From positions 372,001 through 436,000 of the forward strand of contig NZ_JAAHBP010000008.1 of NCBI RefSeq assembly GCF_023184515.1: a stretch of 64,000 nucleotides of DNA, in the 5' to 3' direction. Below are positions 15,316-24,785 of this stretch, piece after piece; positions within the stretch are counted from its first letter, which is position 1; each line of letters opens with the position of its first letter. The position numbers were made by a program, and so were the translations under genes. Below the pieces are notes generated by a model. It saw only the letters and a program-made list of their open reading frames with translations, did no database searches and was not told the origin of the DNA. Source of the stretch: Streptomyces sp. D2-8 (GTDB lineage Bacteria; Actinomycetota; Actinomycetes; Streptomycetales; Streptomycetaceae).

Positions 15316-16284
15316 TCAGCCCCTCTTCCAGCCGTCGCCCCACTGCTGCCGCGGTGGCTCGGGGCTCGTCGCGCTCGTCTCGCTGTGTGCGTGGTACTCC
15401 ACCGACTCCGCTGTCAGCTGCATGAACGCCTCCTCCAGCGAGGCCTGTTGCGGGCTCAGCTCGTGCAGGGTGATCCGGTGCTGCGCCGCCAGCTCACCGA
15501 TGTGCTCGGCCTTGCCGCCGTCCACCTCCAGTACTCCGTCGCCGCTCTCCACGGCCACGATCCCGGCCTGGTGGAGCACGTCGAGCAGCCGTTCCCGCTG
15601 CGGACTGCGGACCCGGACGTAACTGCGTGAGTTGCGGTCGATGAAGTCCGCCATGGAGGTGTCCGCGAGCAGCCGCCCCTGCCCGATGACGACGAGGTGC
15701 TCGGCCGTCAGGGCCATCTCGCTCATCAGGTGGGAGGAGACGAACACGGTCCGGCCCTGTGCGGCGAGCGACTTCATCAGGGTGCGGATCCAGTGGATGC
15801 CCTCGGGGTCGAGGCCGTTGACCGGCTCGTCGAACATCAGGATCCGCGGATCGCCGAGCAGCGCGGCCGCGATGCCGAGCCGCTGCCCCATGCCCATCGA
15901 GAAGCCCTTGGTCTTCTTCCGCGCGACGGCGGTCAGCCCGACCGTCTCCAGCACGTCCCGCACGCGGCTGCGCGCAATGCCGTTGCTCTGCGCGAGGCAC
16001 AGCAGATGGTTGTAGGCGGTGCGCCCGCCGTGCCAGGCCTTGGCCTCCAGCAGGGCGCCGATGTACGTCAGCGGGTCCTTGAGCTGCTGGTAGTGCTTGC
16101 CGTCGATACGGACGTCGCCGGCGGTCGGGTGGTCGAGACCGAGGATCATCCGCATGGTCGTGGACTTGCCCGCGCCGTTGGGCCCGAGGAAGCCGGTGAC
16201 GATGCCCGGTCTGACGGTGAAGGACAGGTTGTTGACCGCCACCTTCTCGCCGTACCGCTTGGTCAGCCCCTCGAGCTCAATCAT
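15316..16284 (-). CDS. ABC transporter ATPase (second copy)
   Basis: 322 aa. Walker A GPNGAGKST, signature FSMGMGQRLGIAAALLG, Walker B RILMFDEPVNGLDPEG and H-loop FVSSHLMSEMAL are all present. It is strongly similar to the 13143-14429 ATPase but ends after a short tail (SATSPEPPRQQWGDGWKRG). The two ATPase-permease pairs therefore look like a tandem duplication. The pair is insulated upstream by the filP terminator, and its own promoter must lie in the 30 bp before the ATG or within that terminator region. Confidence 0.88.
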   Translation of the reverse strand: MIELEGLTKRYGEKVAVNNLSFTVRPGIVTGFLGPNGAGKSTTMRMILGLDHPTAGDVRIDGKHYQQLKDPLTYIGALLEAKAWHGGRTAYNHLLCLAQSNGIARSRVRDVLETVGLTAVARKKTKGFSMGMGQRLGIAAALLGDPRILMFDEPVNGLDPEGIHWIRTLMKSLAAQGRTVFVSSHLMSEMALTAEHLVVIGQGRLLADTSMADFIDRNSRSYVRVRSPQRERLLDVLHQAGIVAVESGDGVLEVDGGKAEHIGELAAQHRITLHELSPQQASLEEAFMQLTAESVEYHAHSETSATSPEPPRQQWGDGWKRG

Positions 16285-16303
16285 GCCGCCACGCTAGAAC
16301 GTG

Positions 16304-16341
16304 GCAAAGCCCTCTGCCACCCGAGCGGCAGAGGGCTTTGC
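16304..16341 (-). terminator. filP terminator
   Basis: GCAAAGCCCTCTGCC pairs perfectly (15 bp) with its complement across an 8-nt loop, 30 bp after the filP stop. Confidence 0.88.
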
Positions 16342-16370
16342 AGGAGATTCAGACTCCGTAGGCCGGGCTG

Positions 16371-17306
16371 TTACCGGGACTGCTGCGCCGGGACCCCACG
16401 GGAGATCGGCTCGTCCTCGGCCGGCGTGCCGGCGGCGGCCACCGCGGCGCCCGTGAGCGTCGCGAGCATCTCGCGGACGTTCGTCAGCTGGGCGTTGATG
16501 CTGTCGCGGCGGTTGGTGAGGGCCGCGAGCTCCCGCTCGGATTCCGAACGGATGCGGTCGGCCTTGGCGTTGGCGTCGGCCACGATGTCCTCGGCCTGGC
16601 GCTGGGCCGTCTCCACCGTCTGGCGGGCGCGGCGCTCGGCGTCCGTGCGCAGCTTCTCCGCCTCCAGACGCAGCTGCTCGGCGCGGTGCTCGATCTCGGC
16701 GAGACGCTTCTCGGCCTTGGCCTGACGCGAGGCCAGGTCGCGCTCGGACTGCTCGCGGCGCTTGGCGAGGTTCGTCTCGAAGTCGGCGGCGGCCTGCGCG
16801 GCCTTGGCGCGGGTCTCCTCGAAGAGGGCGTCCGCCTCCTCGCGCTTGGACTGCGCGTCCTTCTGCGCCTCGGAACGCAGCTGGGAGGCGTCACTCTTGG
16901 CCTTCTCGACGATCCGCAGGCCCTCGTCCTCGGCCTTCGCCTTGCGCTCCGCCGAGTACGACTCGGCGTCGTTGCGCACCTGCTGGGCCGCCGACTCGGC
17001 GAGCTCGCGGTGCTGCTCGGCCGCGCGCCGGGCCTCCTCGCGCAGGTCCTTCGCCTCTTCCTCGGCGAGGCGGAGGATTTTCTCCACGCGCGCGCCGAGA
17101 CCCGCGTACGACGGCTCGGCGTCGGTGACCTGGGCCTGGGCGTTCTGCGTCTCGAGGTGGAGCTCCTCGATGCGCTTTTCCAGAGCGGTGATGCGGGCGA
17201 GAGCGCTGTCACGGTCGGAGACGAGCTTGGAGATACGTTCGTCCACCTGAGCGCGGTCGTACCCACGCCGCACAAGCTCGAAGCCGTAGGGGGAAGTGTC
17301 GCTCAT
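16371..17306 (-). CDS. filP: FilP, intermediate-filament-like coiled-coil protein
   Basis: Forms cytoskeletal networks below hyphal tips and interacts with DivIVA and Scy. 311 aa, the length known for Streptomyces FilP. The first 45 residues, SPYGFELVRRGYDRAQVDER, resemble the DivIVA membrane-targeting domain. From about 80 to 265 runs one long Ala/Glu/Arg/Lys coiled coil (EEEAKDLREEARRAAEQ). It ends with LTNRRDSINAQLTNVREML and a short disordered tail. That ending is similar to the end of Scy, the adjacent upstream gene. A 183-bp gap before the start and a terminator after it make filP a separate transcript. Confidence 0.95.
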   Translation of the reverse strand: MSDTSPYGFELVRRGYDRAQVDERISKLVSDRDSALARITALEKRIEELHLETQNAQAQVTDAEPSYAGLGARVEKILRLAEEEAKDLREEARRAAEQHRELAESAAQQVRNDAESYSAERKAKAEDEGLRIVEKAKSDASQLRSEAQKDAQSKREEADALFEETRAKAAQAAADFETNLAKRREQSERDLASRQAKAEKRLAEIEHRAEQLRLEAEKLRTDAERRARQTVETAQRQAEDIVADANAKADRIRSESERELAALTNRRDSINAQLTNVREMLATLTGAAVAAAGTPAEDEPISRGVPAQQSR

Positions 17307-17489
17307 GGGGTTCCTGTCGAATGAGACCGGTGAGGTGATAGGTGGAATCCTAGGGGCCGAAACGGTGTGTCATCGAGCGGATGCGCGTTTGATCTGGAAA
17401 ATGACACCCCTTTTGAGTGGCTAATCCCCGGACCGCTTGCCAAAGACTTGGCCAAAGGCCCCAGCACACACCTGATTCGCCCCGTTTCG

Positions 17490-20400
17490 CTAGCTATCCG
17501 AGGACTTGCCACCCGTACGGGGTGCGCCGACCGTCGCGCCTGCCTTGACTCCGTTGTCCTTGCCCGTGGAGGGGGCCTCAAAGGACTCCAACGCCTCCAG
17601 GACGTCCTGGACACGGGAGATCTCGGCGTTGATGTCCTCGCGGCGGCGGACCAGGACCTCCAGCTCGCGCTTTCCCTCCTCGACCGTGCGCTTGGCCTCG
17701 CGGATCGCCTCGGCCTTGAGCTCCTCGGCCTCCCGGACCAGCGTGGACTTCTTCTGCTCGGCCTCCTTGAGCAGCCCCTCGGCCTTCTTCACCGCGGCGA
17801 TACGGACCTTGCCCGCCTCGGAGTTGGCCTCCGAGACGATCTCCTTGGCCTTCGCCTGCGCCTTCGCCAGCTGCTCCTCGGCCGCCTTGACGAGCGCGTC
17901 GCAGCGGTCGCCCGCCGACTTCATCGTCTCGGCCGACTCACGACGGGCTCGCTCGTGCAGCTCCTCGATCTCGGAGGTGATGCGGTCGCGCAGCTCCTCG
18001 GCACGCTCCCTTATCTGCGTGGCGTCCCGGCGCGCGCCGACCAGCAGCTCGTCCGCGTCCGTACGGGCCTTCTCCACCAGGGAGTTGCCCTCGACCGTCG
18101 CCTCGGACACCAGCCGGTCGGCCTCCGTACGGGCCGCCCCCACCATCGTGTCGGCCTGCGACTCGGCCTCCGCGGTGGTCTTGTGGGCCTGCTGCTGCGC
18201 CTCGGTCAGCAGCTTGTCCGCCTCGGCCGTGGTCTCCGTGATGAGCTTGTCGACCTGCTCGGCCGCCTCGGAGCGCCGCTTGTTGGCGTCCTTGCGGGCC
18301 TCGTCCAGCGTGCGGTCGGCCTCCTCGCGCGCGGTGCTGACGAGCCGCTCCGCCTCCGCCTCCGCATCGGTCTTCACGCGCTCGGCCTCGCCGCGGATCC
18401 GCTCCGCGTGCTGCTGCGCCGAACCGACCGTCTCGGCCGCCTCGGCCCGCAGCCGCTCGGCCTCGCCGGTGGCCTCCCCGACCAGCTGCTCGGCCTTGGC
18501 GACCGCCTCCGTCCGCACCCGCTCGGCCTCCGTGGACGCCTCGGAGCGGACCCGCTCGGCCTCGGAGATCGCCTCCGTACGGACCCGCTCGGCCTCGGCG
18601 ACCGTGTCCATCCGCAGCCGGTCGGTCTCCTGGACCGTCTCCGTCGTGAGCCGCTCCGCCTCGCTGCGCGCCTCGGTGATGAGGGTGTCCGCCTGCGTCG
18701 CCGCGTCCGACCGGATGCGGTTGGCGTCCTCCCGGGCGTCCGCCCGGGTGCGCGAGGCGCTCTGCTCGGCCTCGGCGATCGCGTCCGCCGCCTCCGTGCG
18801 CGCCCGCTGGGCGTGCTCGGCGACGTCCGTGCGGATCCGCTCCGCCTCCGAGATCGCCTCGGACATCGTCCGCTCGGCGAGCGCCTTGGCGGCCTCGGAC
18901 TCCTCGTGCGCCTCGCGCCGCAGCCGGCCCGCGTCCTCGCTCGCCCGCTCGCGCTCCGCGTAGGCGTCGGAGCGGACCCGGTCCGCCTCCTCCTGGGCCT
19001 CCCGGCGCGTACGGTCCGCCACGTGTTCGGCGGCGGAGCGCAGCCCGGCGATCTCCTCCTGGGCCTGCTCGTGCAGCCCCGCGACGGAGTCCCGGACCTG
19101 CTGGGCGTGCTGCTCGGCCGCCGACACCATCTCCGTGGCACGGCGGTCGGCCTCCTCGACCAGCCGTACGGCCTCGGCCTGCGCCTCCTCCACGCGCTTG
19201 CGCGCCGAGGCCAGCAGCTCCTCGCTCTGCTCGCGGGCCCGCTCGCGCTCCTGGTCGGCCTCCTGCCGGGCGCTGCCGAGGAGCTCCTCGGCCTCGCGGC
19301 GGCGCCGGTTGGCCTCCTCCTGGGCGGCGGCCAGCGTCTCGGACGCCTCCGCGGCGAGCCGCTCGGCGGCGGACTGCGCCTCCGCGCGCATCCGGTCGGC
19401 GCTCTCCTGCGCCTCCGACTTCAGCCGCTCGGCCTCGTTCGCCGCCTCCGAGCGCAGCCGTACGGCGACGGCCTCGCCCTCGGCACGCGCCGCGGACGCG
19501 TCCGACACGGCCTCGTCGCGCAGCCGCTCGGCCTCCGCCTCCGCCTGCTGCTGGAGCGTGCGGATCCGCTCGGCGGCCTCGGCGCGCAGCCGCTCGTTCT
19601 CCTCGACGGCCTCGCGGCGGATCCGCGCGGCCTCCTCACGGGCGTCCGACAGCGCCTGCTCGGCGGCCGTCAGCCGCTCCTCCGCCTCCGTCTGGAGCCG
19701 CGTCAGCTCCTCGGCGGCCTCGCCGCGCCGGGCCTCTATGGCCCGCTCGGTCTCCTCGTGCAGCTCCCGCGCCGCGCGCTCGGCGTCCTCCCTGAGCGCC
19801 TCGGCCTGCTCGACGACCTCCTCGCGGTGCCGCTCGGCCTCCTGCCGGGTGCGCTGGAGAGTCTCCTCGGCCTGCCGGCGCAGGGTCGTCGCCCGCTCGA
19901 TGGCCTCGGTGCGGACCTTCTCGCTGTCCGTCTGGGCCGTCGTGCGCAGCTCGTCCGCGTCCGCCTTGGCCTTGGCGAGCAGCTCCTCGGCGGACTTCGC
20001 CGCCTCCTCGATCTGCGCCACGGCCTCCTTGCGGGCCTCGGCGCGGATCTTCTCGCCCTCGTCGACCGCGTCCGCCCGCAGCTGCTCGGCCTCGCCGCGC
20101 AGCCGGCGGGCCTCCTCCTGCAGCTCGACCGTCTTGGCGCGGTACTCCTTGGTGTCGTCCTTCGCCGCGCCCTTGAGCTGCTCGGCGATGTCGTGCGCCT
20201 CGGCCCGCAGCCGGTCCGCCTCGGTCTCGGCCTCCGAGCGGATCCGCTCGGCCTCCTCGGCCGCGGCCTTGGTGGTCTTCTTCGCGTCCTCCGACGCCTT
20301 GGTGAGGACCTCCTCGGCGGTCCTGGCCGCCTTGGACAGCTGGGTCGCGGTCTCCTCGGCGGTGAGCGTGCGGGCCTTCTCCGAGGCCTCCGCGACGATC

Positions 20401-21437
20401 TTCTCGGCCTCGGCGCGGGCGTCGGCGACCAGCTGCTCGGCCTCGGACTTGGTGTTCTCGGCCTCCTTCGTGGCCTCCTCGACCAGCCGGGCGACCTGCT
20501 CCTTGGCGGTGCGCGTCCGCGTCTCGTTCGCGGACTCGGCGCTCGCCAGGGCCTTGGCGGCGGCCTCCTTGGCCTCCGTGACCAGCTTCTCCGACTCGGT
20601 CTGCGCCTTGCGCAGCGCCTCCTCGGCCTCGGCCATCCGCTGCTCGGCGGCCTTGCTCAGCTCCTGGGCCTCGCGGCGCGCGGACTCCGACTCCGAGGCG
20701 CTGGACGTGCGCAGCTGCTCGGCGTGGTCGGTGGCCTCCTGGGCCTGGTTGGAGGCGGCGTTGAGCAGGCGCTCGGCGTCCGTGCGGGCGCGGCGCAGAA
20801 TCTGCTCGGCCTCCGCGCGGGCCTCCTCGGCCGCGCCCGTCAGCCGCTGCCGGGCCTCGGTCGACAGCCGCTCGGCCTCCGCGCGGGCGGTGGCCAGGGC
20901 CTGCTCGGCCTCCGCGCGGGACTCCTCCAGCAGCCGGCGGGCCTGCTGCTCGGTGCGCGCCCGCAGCTGCTCGGCCCACGCCACGTTCTCGTTGACGTGC
21001 GACTCGACCGTCTGGCGACGCTCGGCCAGCTCCTGGTCCAGCTGCTGGCGGCGGGTCACCGCCTCCTGGTGCAGCTCGGCCTGGAGCCGGGCCGCCTGCT
21101 CGGCGTGCTCCTGGAGGATCCGCTGGGTCTGGGCCCGGGCCTCGCTCAGCTCGCGGTCGGCGTCCGCGCGGATCTGGTCGGCCTGCACCTGCGCGTTGCG
21201 CAGCAACTGCTCGGCCTGCCAGCCGATGTCGCCCCCCTCGAAGGAGGGCCGGGACATGATGGTGCGCCGCGCCTCGTGCAGCTTGGCGCGCAGCACCTCG
21301 ACCTGGTAGCCGAGGTCCTCGGCGTGCTGGATCGCCTTTTCCCGCTCGGTCTTCAGCCGCTTCATCTCGGCTTCGAACCGAGAGAGGTGGTCGACGTCAG
21401 CCGCCGGCTCTCGCTCCTGGCTCTCGTAGCCCCGCAC
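17490..21437 (-). CDS. scy: Scy, giant coiled-coil scaffold of hyphal tips
   Basis: Streptomyces polarity scaffold that assembles the tip-organising centre with DivIVA and FilP. About 1,315 aa, almost entirely Ala/Glu/Arg coiled coil built of repeating units such as EAERLRAEAAE and EAERVRTEA. A short non-repetitive head (FEAEMKRLKTEREKAIQHAED) resembles a DivIVA-like segment. It ends EVLVRRREDINAEISRVQ, close to the FilP ending. I chose the GTG at 21437 (RGYESQEREPAADVDHLS) as the start; a TTG at 21467 would add ten residues. Sequence on the opposite strand stays open for 1,453 codons because of the repeats; it is not a gene. Confidence 0.93.
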   Translation of the reverse strand: MRGYESQEREPAADVDHLSRFEAEMKRLKTEREKAIQHAEDLGYQVEVLRAKLHEARRTIMSRPSFEGGDIGWQAEQLLRNAQVQADQIRADADRELSEARAQTQRILQEHAEQAARLQAELHQEAVTRRQQLDQELAERRQTVESHVNENVAWAEQLRARTEQQARRLLEESRAEAEQALATARAEAERLSTEARQRLTGAAEEARAEAEQILRRARTDAERLLNAASNQAQEATDHAEQLRTSSASESESARREAQELSKAAEQRMAEAEEALRKAQTESEKLVTEAKEAAAKALASAESANETRTRTAKEQVARLVEEATKEAENTKSEAEQLVADARAEAEKIVAEASEKARTLTAEETATQLSKAARTAEEVLTKASEDAKKTTKAAAEEAERIRSEAETEADRLRAEAHDIAEQLKGAAKDDTKEYRAKTVELQEEARRLRGEAEQLRADAVDEGEKIRAEARKEAVAQIEEAAKSAEELLAKAKADADELRTTAQTDSEKVRTEAIERATTLRRQAEETLQRTRQEAERHREEVVEQAEALREDAERAARELHEETERAIEARRGEAAEELTRLQTEAEERLTAAEQALSDAREEAARIRREAVEENERLRAEAAERIRTLQQQAEAEAERLRDEAVSDASAARAEGEAVAVRLRSEAANEAERLKSEAQESADRMRAEAQSAAERLAAEASETLAAAQEEANRRRREAEELLGSARQEADQERERAREQSEELLASARKRVEEAQAEAVRLVEEADRRATEMVSAAEQHAQQVRDSVAGLHEQAQEEIAGLRSAAEHVADRTRREAQEEADRVRSDAYAERERASEDAGRLRREAHEESEAAKALAERTMSEAISEAERIRTDVAEHAQRARTEAADAIAEAEQSASRTRADAREDANRIRSDAATQADTLITEARSEAERLTTETVQETDRLRMDTVAEAERVRTEAISEAERVRSEASTEAERVRTEAVAKAEQLVGEATGEAERLRAEAAETVGSAQQHAERIRGEAERVKTDAEAEAERLVSTAREEADRTLDEARKDANKRRSEAAEQVDKLITETTAEADKLLTEAQQQAHKTTAEAESQADTMVGAARTEADRLVSEATVEGNSLVEKARTDADELLVGARRDATQIRERAEELRDRITSEIEELHERARRESAETMKSAGDRCDALVKAAEEQLAKAQAKAKEIVSEANSEAGKVRIAAVKKAEGLLKEAEQKKSTLVREAEELKAEAIREAKRTVEEGKRELEVLVRRREDINAEISRVQDVLEALESFEAPSTGKDNGVKAGATVGAPRTGGKSSDS

Positions 21438-21670
21438 TGCGCGGTCCCATCCGTCCCCTGGTCGCAACTCTGCCCAAACGAGCTCCGTCCATCCGCCGGA
21501 CGGGGCCCCCGGGGAATGGTGTCAGATCATCGGCGGAGCAGAGGCTGCTGCCCCGACGCTCGTCCCCCGAAACCCGGACCCCGGTGGTCCTGCCGTCGCA
21601 CGGCGGGACCGCGGTCACCCTGGACTGAGCGGCGACCGCCCCCAACCCTACCGGCCCCTGTGTACGAGGG

Positions 21671-22111
21671 TCAGTGCTCAGGTGACTCAACAGGCGCCGA
21701 AGTGACCAGTTCTGTCAGTACGCCATGACAGTCCTTGGGGTGCAGGAAGGTGATCCGTGACCCCATGGAACCGCGTCGCGGCTCTTCGTACAGCACGCGT
21801 ACGCCCTTGCCCTTGATCTCCTCGGCGTCACCGTCGACATCTGCCGTACCGAAAGCGATGTGATGGACGCCCTCCCCGTTCTTCGCGAGCCACTTCGCGA
21901 CGGTGGAGTCCTCGCGGGTGGGCTCCAGGAGCTGTAGGTAGGAGGCGCCGCCGTCGGACGTATCGTTGATCTTGAGCATGGCCTCGCGCACGCCCTGCTC
22001 CTCGTTGACCTCGGAGTGGAACACCTCGAAGCCGTAGGTGGCACGGTAGAACTCGACGGTCTTGTCGAGATCGAAACAGGCGATTCCGATGTGGTCGATT
22101 CGCGTCAGCAT
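21671..22111 (-). CDS. mce: Methylmalonyl-CoA epimerase
   Basis: Interconverts (2R)- and (2S)-methylmalonyl-CoA, linking propionyl-CoA carboxylase to methylmalonyl-CoA mutase. The 146-aa vicinal-oxygen-chelate fold has MLTRIDHIGIACFDL with the first metal histidine H7, ASYLQLLEP, GVHHIAFGTADVD with the next histidine, and CHGVLTELV with the final glutamate. It is divergent from the thiolase and near meaB, so it belongs to the B12-mutase gene group. The palindrome ahead of icmA is not seen here. Confidence 0.94.
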   Translation of the reverse strand: MLTRIDHIGIACFDLDKTVEFYRATYGFEVFHSEVNEEQGVREAMLKINDTSDGGASYLQLLEPTREDSTVAKWLAKNGEGVHHIAFGTADVDGDAEEIKGKGVRVLYEEPRRGSMGSRITFLHPKDCHGVLTELVTSAPVESPEH

Positions 22112-22259
22112 GGATTCAGTGCAGCGCCCCGGAGGTGGTTACGCAACGTGCGCGCGATCACACCGACAGCCCGATGACGGGGTGGAGTACCGGTCAGTAC
22201 ATTCGAAGTAAACCCTCGTTCACTCCTCGGCTGTGCAGCCGGTAAGGGGATCGCAGCTC

Positions 22260-23459
22260 ATGTCTTCTGCTACGACCAGCTCGGTGATCGTCTCGGGGGC
22301 GCGTACGCCCATGGGGCGGTTGCTCGGTTCACTGAAGTCCTTCTCCGGAGCCGACCTCGGCGGCTTCGCGATCAAGGCCGCCCTCGACCGTGCGGGGATC
22401 GGCGGCGACCAGGTGCAGTACGTGATCATGGGGCAGGTGCTCCAGGCCGGGGCGGGGCAGATCCCGGCCCGCCAGGCCGCGGTCAAGGCCGGCATCCCGA
22501 TGAACGTGCCGGCGCTGACCGTCAACAAGGTGTGTCTGTCCGGCCTCGACGCCATCGCGCTCGCGGACCAGCTCATCCGCGCGGGTGAGTTCGACGTGGT
22601 CGTCGCCGGTGGCCAGGAGTCCATGACCAACGCCCCGCACCTGCTGCCGAAGTCCCGCGAGGGCTTCAAGTACGGCGCGGTCGAGATGCTCGACGCCATG
22701 GCCTACGACGGTCTGACCGACTCCTTCGAGGGCGTCGCCATGGGCGAGTCCACGGAGCGGCACAACAGCCGCCTCGGCATCGCGCGGCCCGAGCAGGACG
22801 AGATCGCCGCGCTGTCGCACCAGCGGGCCGCCGCGGCCCAGAAGAACGGTCTGTTCGAGGCGGAGATCACGCCCGTCGAGATCCCGCAGCGCAAGGGCGA
22901 CCCGGTGCTGTTCAGCAAGGACGAGGGGATCCGCGGCGACACCACCGCGGAGTCCCTGGGCAAGCTGCGTCCTGCGTTCGCCAAGGACGGCACGATCACG
23001 GCCGGTTCCGCCTCGCAGATCTCCGACGGTGCCGCCGCCGTCGTCGTGATGAGCAAGGCCAAGGCGCAGGAGCTCGGCCTGGAGTGGATCGCCGAGATCG
23101 GGGCGCACGGCAACGTGGCCGGGCCGGACAACTCGCTCCAGTCGCAGCCGTCCAACGCGATCCTGCACGCGCTGAAGAAGGAGGGCCTGGAGGTCTCCGA
23201 CCTCGACCTCATCGAGATCAACGAGGCGTTCGCGGCCGTGGCCGTGCAGTCCATGAAGGACCTCGGGGTGTCCACCGAAAAGGTGAATGTCAACGGTGGC
23301 GCCATTGCCCTGGGTCACCCGATCGGGATGTCCGGTGCGCGTCTGGTGCTGCATCTCGCGCTGGAGCTGAAGCGGCGCGGCGGCGGCGTGGGCGCGGCCG
23401 CGCTGTGCGGTGGCGGTGGGCAGGGTGACGCGCTGATCGTGCGCGTGCCCAAGGCCTGA
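22260..23459 (+). CDS. Acetyl-CoA C-acetyltransferase (thiolase)
   Basis: Condenses two acetyl-CoA to acetoacetyl-CoA or cleaves 3-ketoacyl-CoA. 399 aa, standard for class II thiolases. The acylated cysteine is in NKVCLSGLDAIALA. NEAFAAVAVQS and the catalytic histidine in GGAIALGHPIGMSGAR are present, as is the second cysteine in ALCGGGGQGDA. The ATG at 22260 follows AAGGGGA at a good distance. meaB follows after 34 bp on the same strand, so the two are probably co-transcribed. Confidence 0.94.
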   Translation: MSSATTSSVIVSGARTPMGRLLGSLKSFSGADLGGFAIKAALDRAGIGGDQVQYVIMGQVLQAGAGQIPARQAAVKAGIPMNVPALTVNKVCLSGLDAIALADQLIRAGEFDVVVAGGQESMTNAPHLLPKSREGFKYGAVEMLDAMAYDGLTDSFEGVAMGESTERHNSRLGIARPEQDEIAALSHQRAAAAQKNGLFEAEITPVEIPQRKGDPVLFSKDEGIRGDTTAESLGKLRPAFAKDGTITAGSASQISDGAAAVVVMSKAKAQELGLEWIAEIGAHGNVAGPDNSLQSQPSNAILHALKKEGLEVSDLDLIEINEAFAAVAVQSMKDLGVSTEKVNVNGGAIALGHPIGMSGARLVLHLALELKRRGGGVGAAALCGGGGQGDALIVRVPKA

Positions 23460-23493
23460 GTTTCGGTACGTCCCTTATCTGAACGGAGCTGTG

Positions 23494-24450
23494 ATGCAGG
23501 ACGTCTCCACGCTGGTGGCCCAGGCCAGGGAGGGGCGGCCGCGGGCCGTGGCCCGGCTGATCTCCCTGGTGGAGGGGGCGTCCCCGCAGCTGCGGGAGGT
23601 CATGGCGGCGCTCGCGCCCCTGACGGGCGGGGCGTACGTGGTGGGTCTGACCGGGTCGCCCGGGGTCGGCAAGTCCACGTCGACCTCGGCACTGGTCTCC
23701 GCGTACCGCAAGCAGGACAAGCGGGTCGGCGTGCTCGCCGTCGACCCGTCGTCCCCGTTCTCGGGCGGTGCGCTGCTCGGGGACCGGGTGCGGATGTCGG
23801 AGCACGCGTCCGACCCGGGTGTGTACATCCGCTCGATGGCGACGCGCGGGCATCTGGGCGGGCTGGCCTGGGCGGCCCCGCAGGCGATCCGCGTCCTGGA
23901 CGCCGCCGGCTGCGACGTGATCCTGGTCGAGACGGTGGGGGTGGGGCAGTCCGAGGTGGAGATCGCCTCGCAGGCGGACACGTCCGTCGTGCTGCTCGCG
24001 CCGGGGATGGGCGACGGGATCCAGGCGGCCAAGGCCGGGATCCTGGAGATCGGCGACGTGTACGTCGTGAACAAGGCGGACCGGGACGGGGCGGATGCGA
24101 CGGCTCGCGAGCTGAACCACATGCTGGGCCTGGGGGAGTCCCGGGGGCCGGGCGACTGGCGCCCGCCGATCGTGAAGACGGTCGCCGCGCGGGGCGAGGG
24201 TGTCGACGAGGTCGTCGAGGCCCTGGAGAAGCACCGGGCCTGGATGGAGGAGCGTGGGGTGCTCGCGGAGCGGCGTCTGTCCCGGGCCTCGCGAGAAGTC
24301 GAGACGATCGCGGTGACGGCGCTGCGGGAGCGGATCGGGGACCTGCACGGTGACCGCCGCCTCGGGGCGCTGGCGGAGCGGATCATCGCGGGTGAACTGG
24401 ATCCTTACCGGGCGGCCGACGAGCTGGTGGCCGGGCTGACGGAGGGCTGA
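23494..24450 (+). CDS. meaB: MeaB, G-protein chaperone of methylmalonyl-CoA mutase
   Basis: GTPase that loads and protects adenosylcobalamin-dependent mutases. 318 aa. G1/Walker A is GSPGVGKST (54-62). VDPSSPFSGGALLGDRVRM and the switch motif ETVGVGQSEVE are the hallmarks of MeaB/ArgK. The base-recognition motif is NKADRDGA. The C-terminal dimerisation arm ends ELDPYRAADELVAG. ATG 23494 is used since GTG 23491 is too close to the GGAG site. Its client here may be IcmA (32319-34019) or a mutase outside the window. Confidence 0.93.
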   Translation: MQDVSTLVAQAREGRPRAVARLISLVEGASPQLREVMAALAPLTGGAYVVGLTGSPGVGKSTSTSALVSAYRKQDKRVGVLAVDPSSPFSGGALLGDRVRMSEHASDPGVYIRSMATRGHLGGLAWAAPQAIRVLDAAGCDVILVETVGVGQSEVEIASQADTSVVLLAPGMGDGIQAAKAGILEIGDVYVVNKADRDGADATARELNHMLGLGESRGPGDWRPPIVKTVAARGEGVDEVVEALEKHRAWMEERGVLAERRLSRASREVETIAVTALRERIGDLHGDRRLGALAERIIAGELDPYRAADELVAGLTEG

Positions 24451-24733
24451 GGCGCTGCGCCTGTTCGCCGGTGGGGGGGCGGGGCCGCGCCGGGGGGTGT
24501 CCGTCCTCGGAACGGCGCGATGGGGTCTCACGCCGACTGACTCTCCGTTGACGCGCCAACCGCTGCGGGCGGACACCCCCCGACACGGCCCCTTCTCGCC
24601 GTACGCGGGCGCGGGTGCGTCCCGTCCCAGCTGCGGGCATGCGTGCCGCCAGGGGCGGCACGGGTGGGCGCAGCGGCACCTCGCGACGCAGGGTTGCGGT
24701 CCCACCCGCCCCAGCCACCCCGCTGCGCGGCGA
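24451..24733 (+). other. Noncoding GC-rich intergenic region
   Basis: About 280 bp with no gene. It is extremely GC-rich with several imperfect small palindromes (for example GCATGCGTGCCGCC-AGG-GGCGGCAC around 24640-24661). It resembles dispersed intergenic elements of Streptomyces chromosomes, but a genome comparison would be needed to call it a repeat. Confidence 0.4.
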
Positions 24734-24763
24734 CGCCCCGGCGTCCGCGCGGACGCCGGGGCG
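24734..24763 (-). terminator. Perfect 30-bp palindrome, terminator of the PepSY gene
   Basis: CGCCCCGGCGTCCGC followed directly by its complement, 23 bp beyond the PepSY stop. It probably also shields meaB transcripts. Confidence 0.8.
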
Positions 24764-24785
24764 AGTGAAGAGGGGCAGCTGCTGA

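Noticed and set aside
17367..21728. 1,453-codon open frame opposite scy
   Set aside because: It mirrors the Ala/Glu codon repeats of scy, has Leu/Gly/Arg-rich nonsense composition, and lacks a start with a ribosome-binding site.
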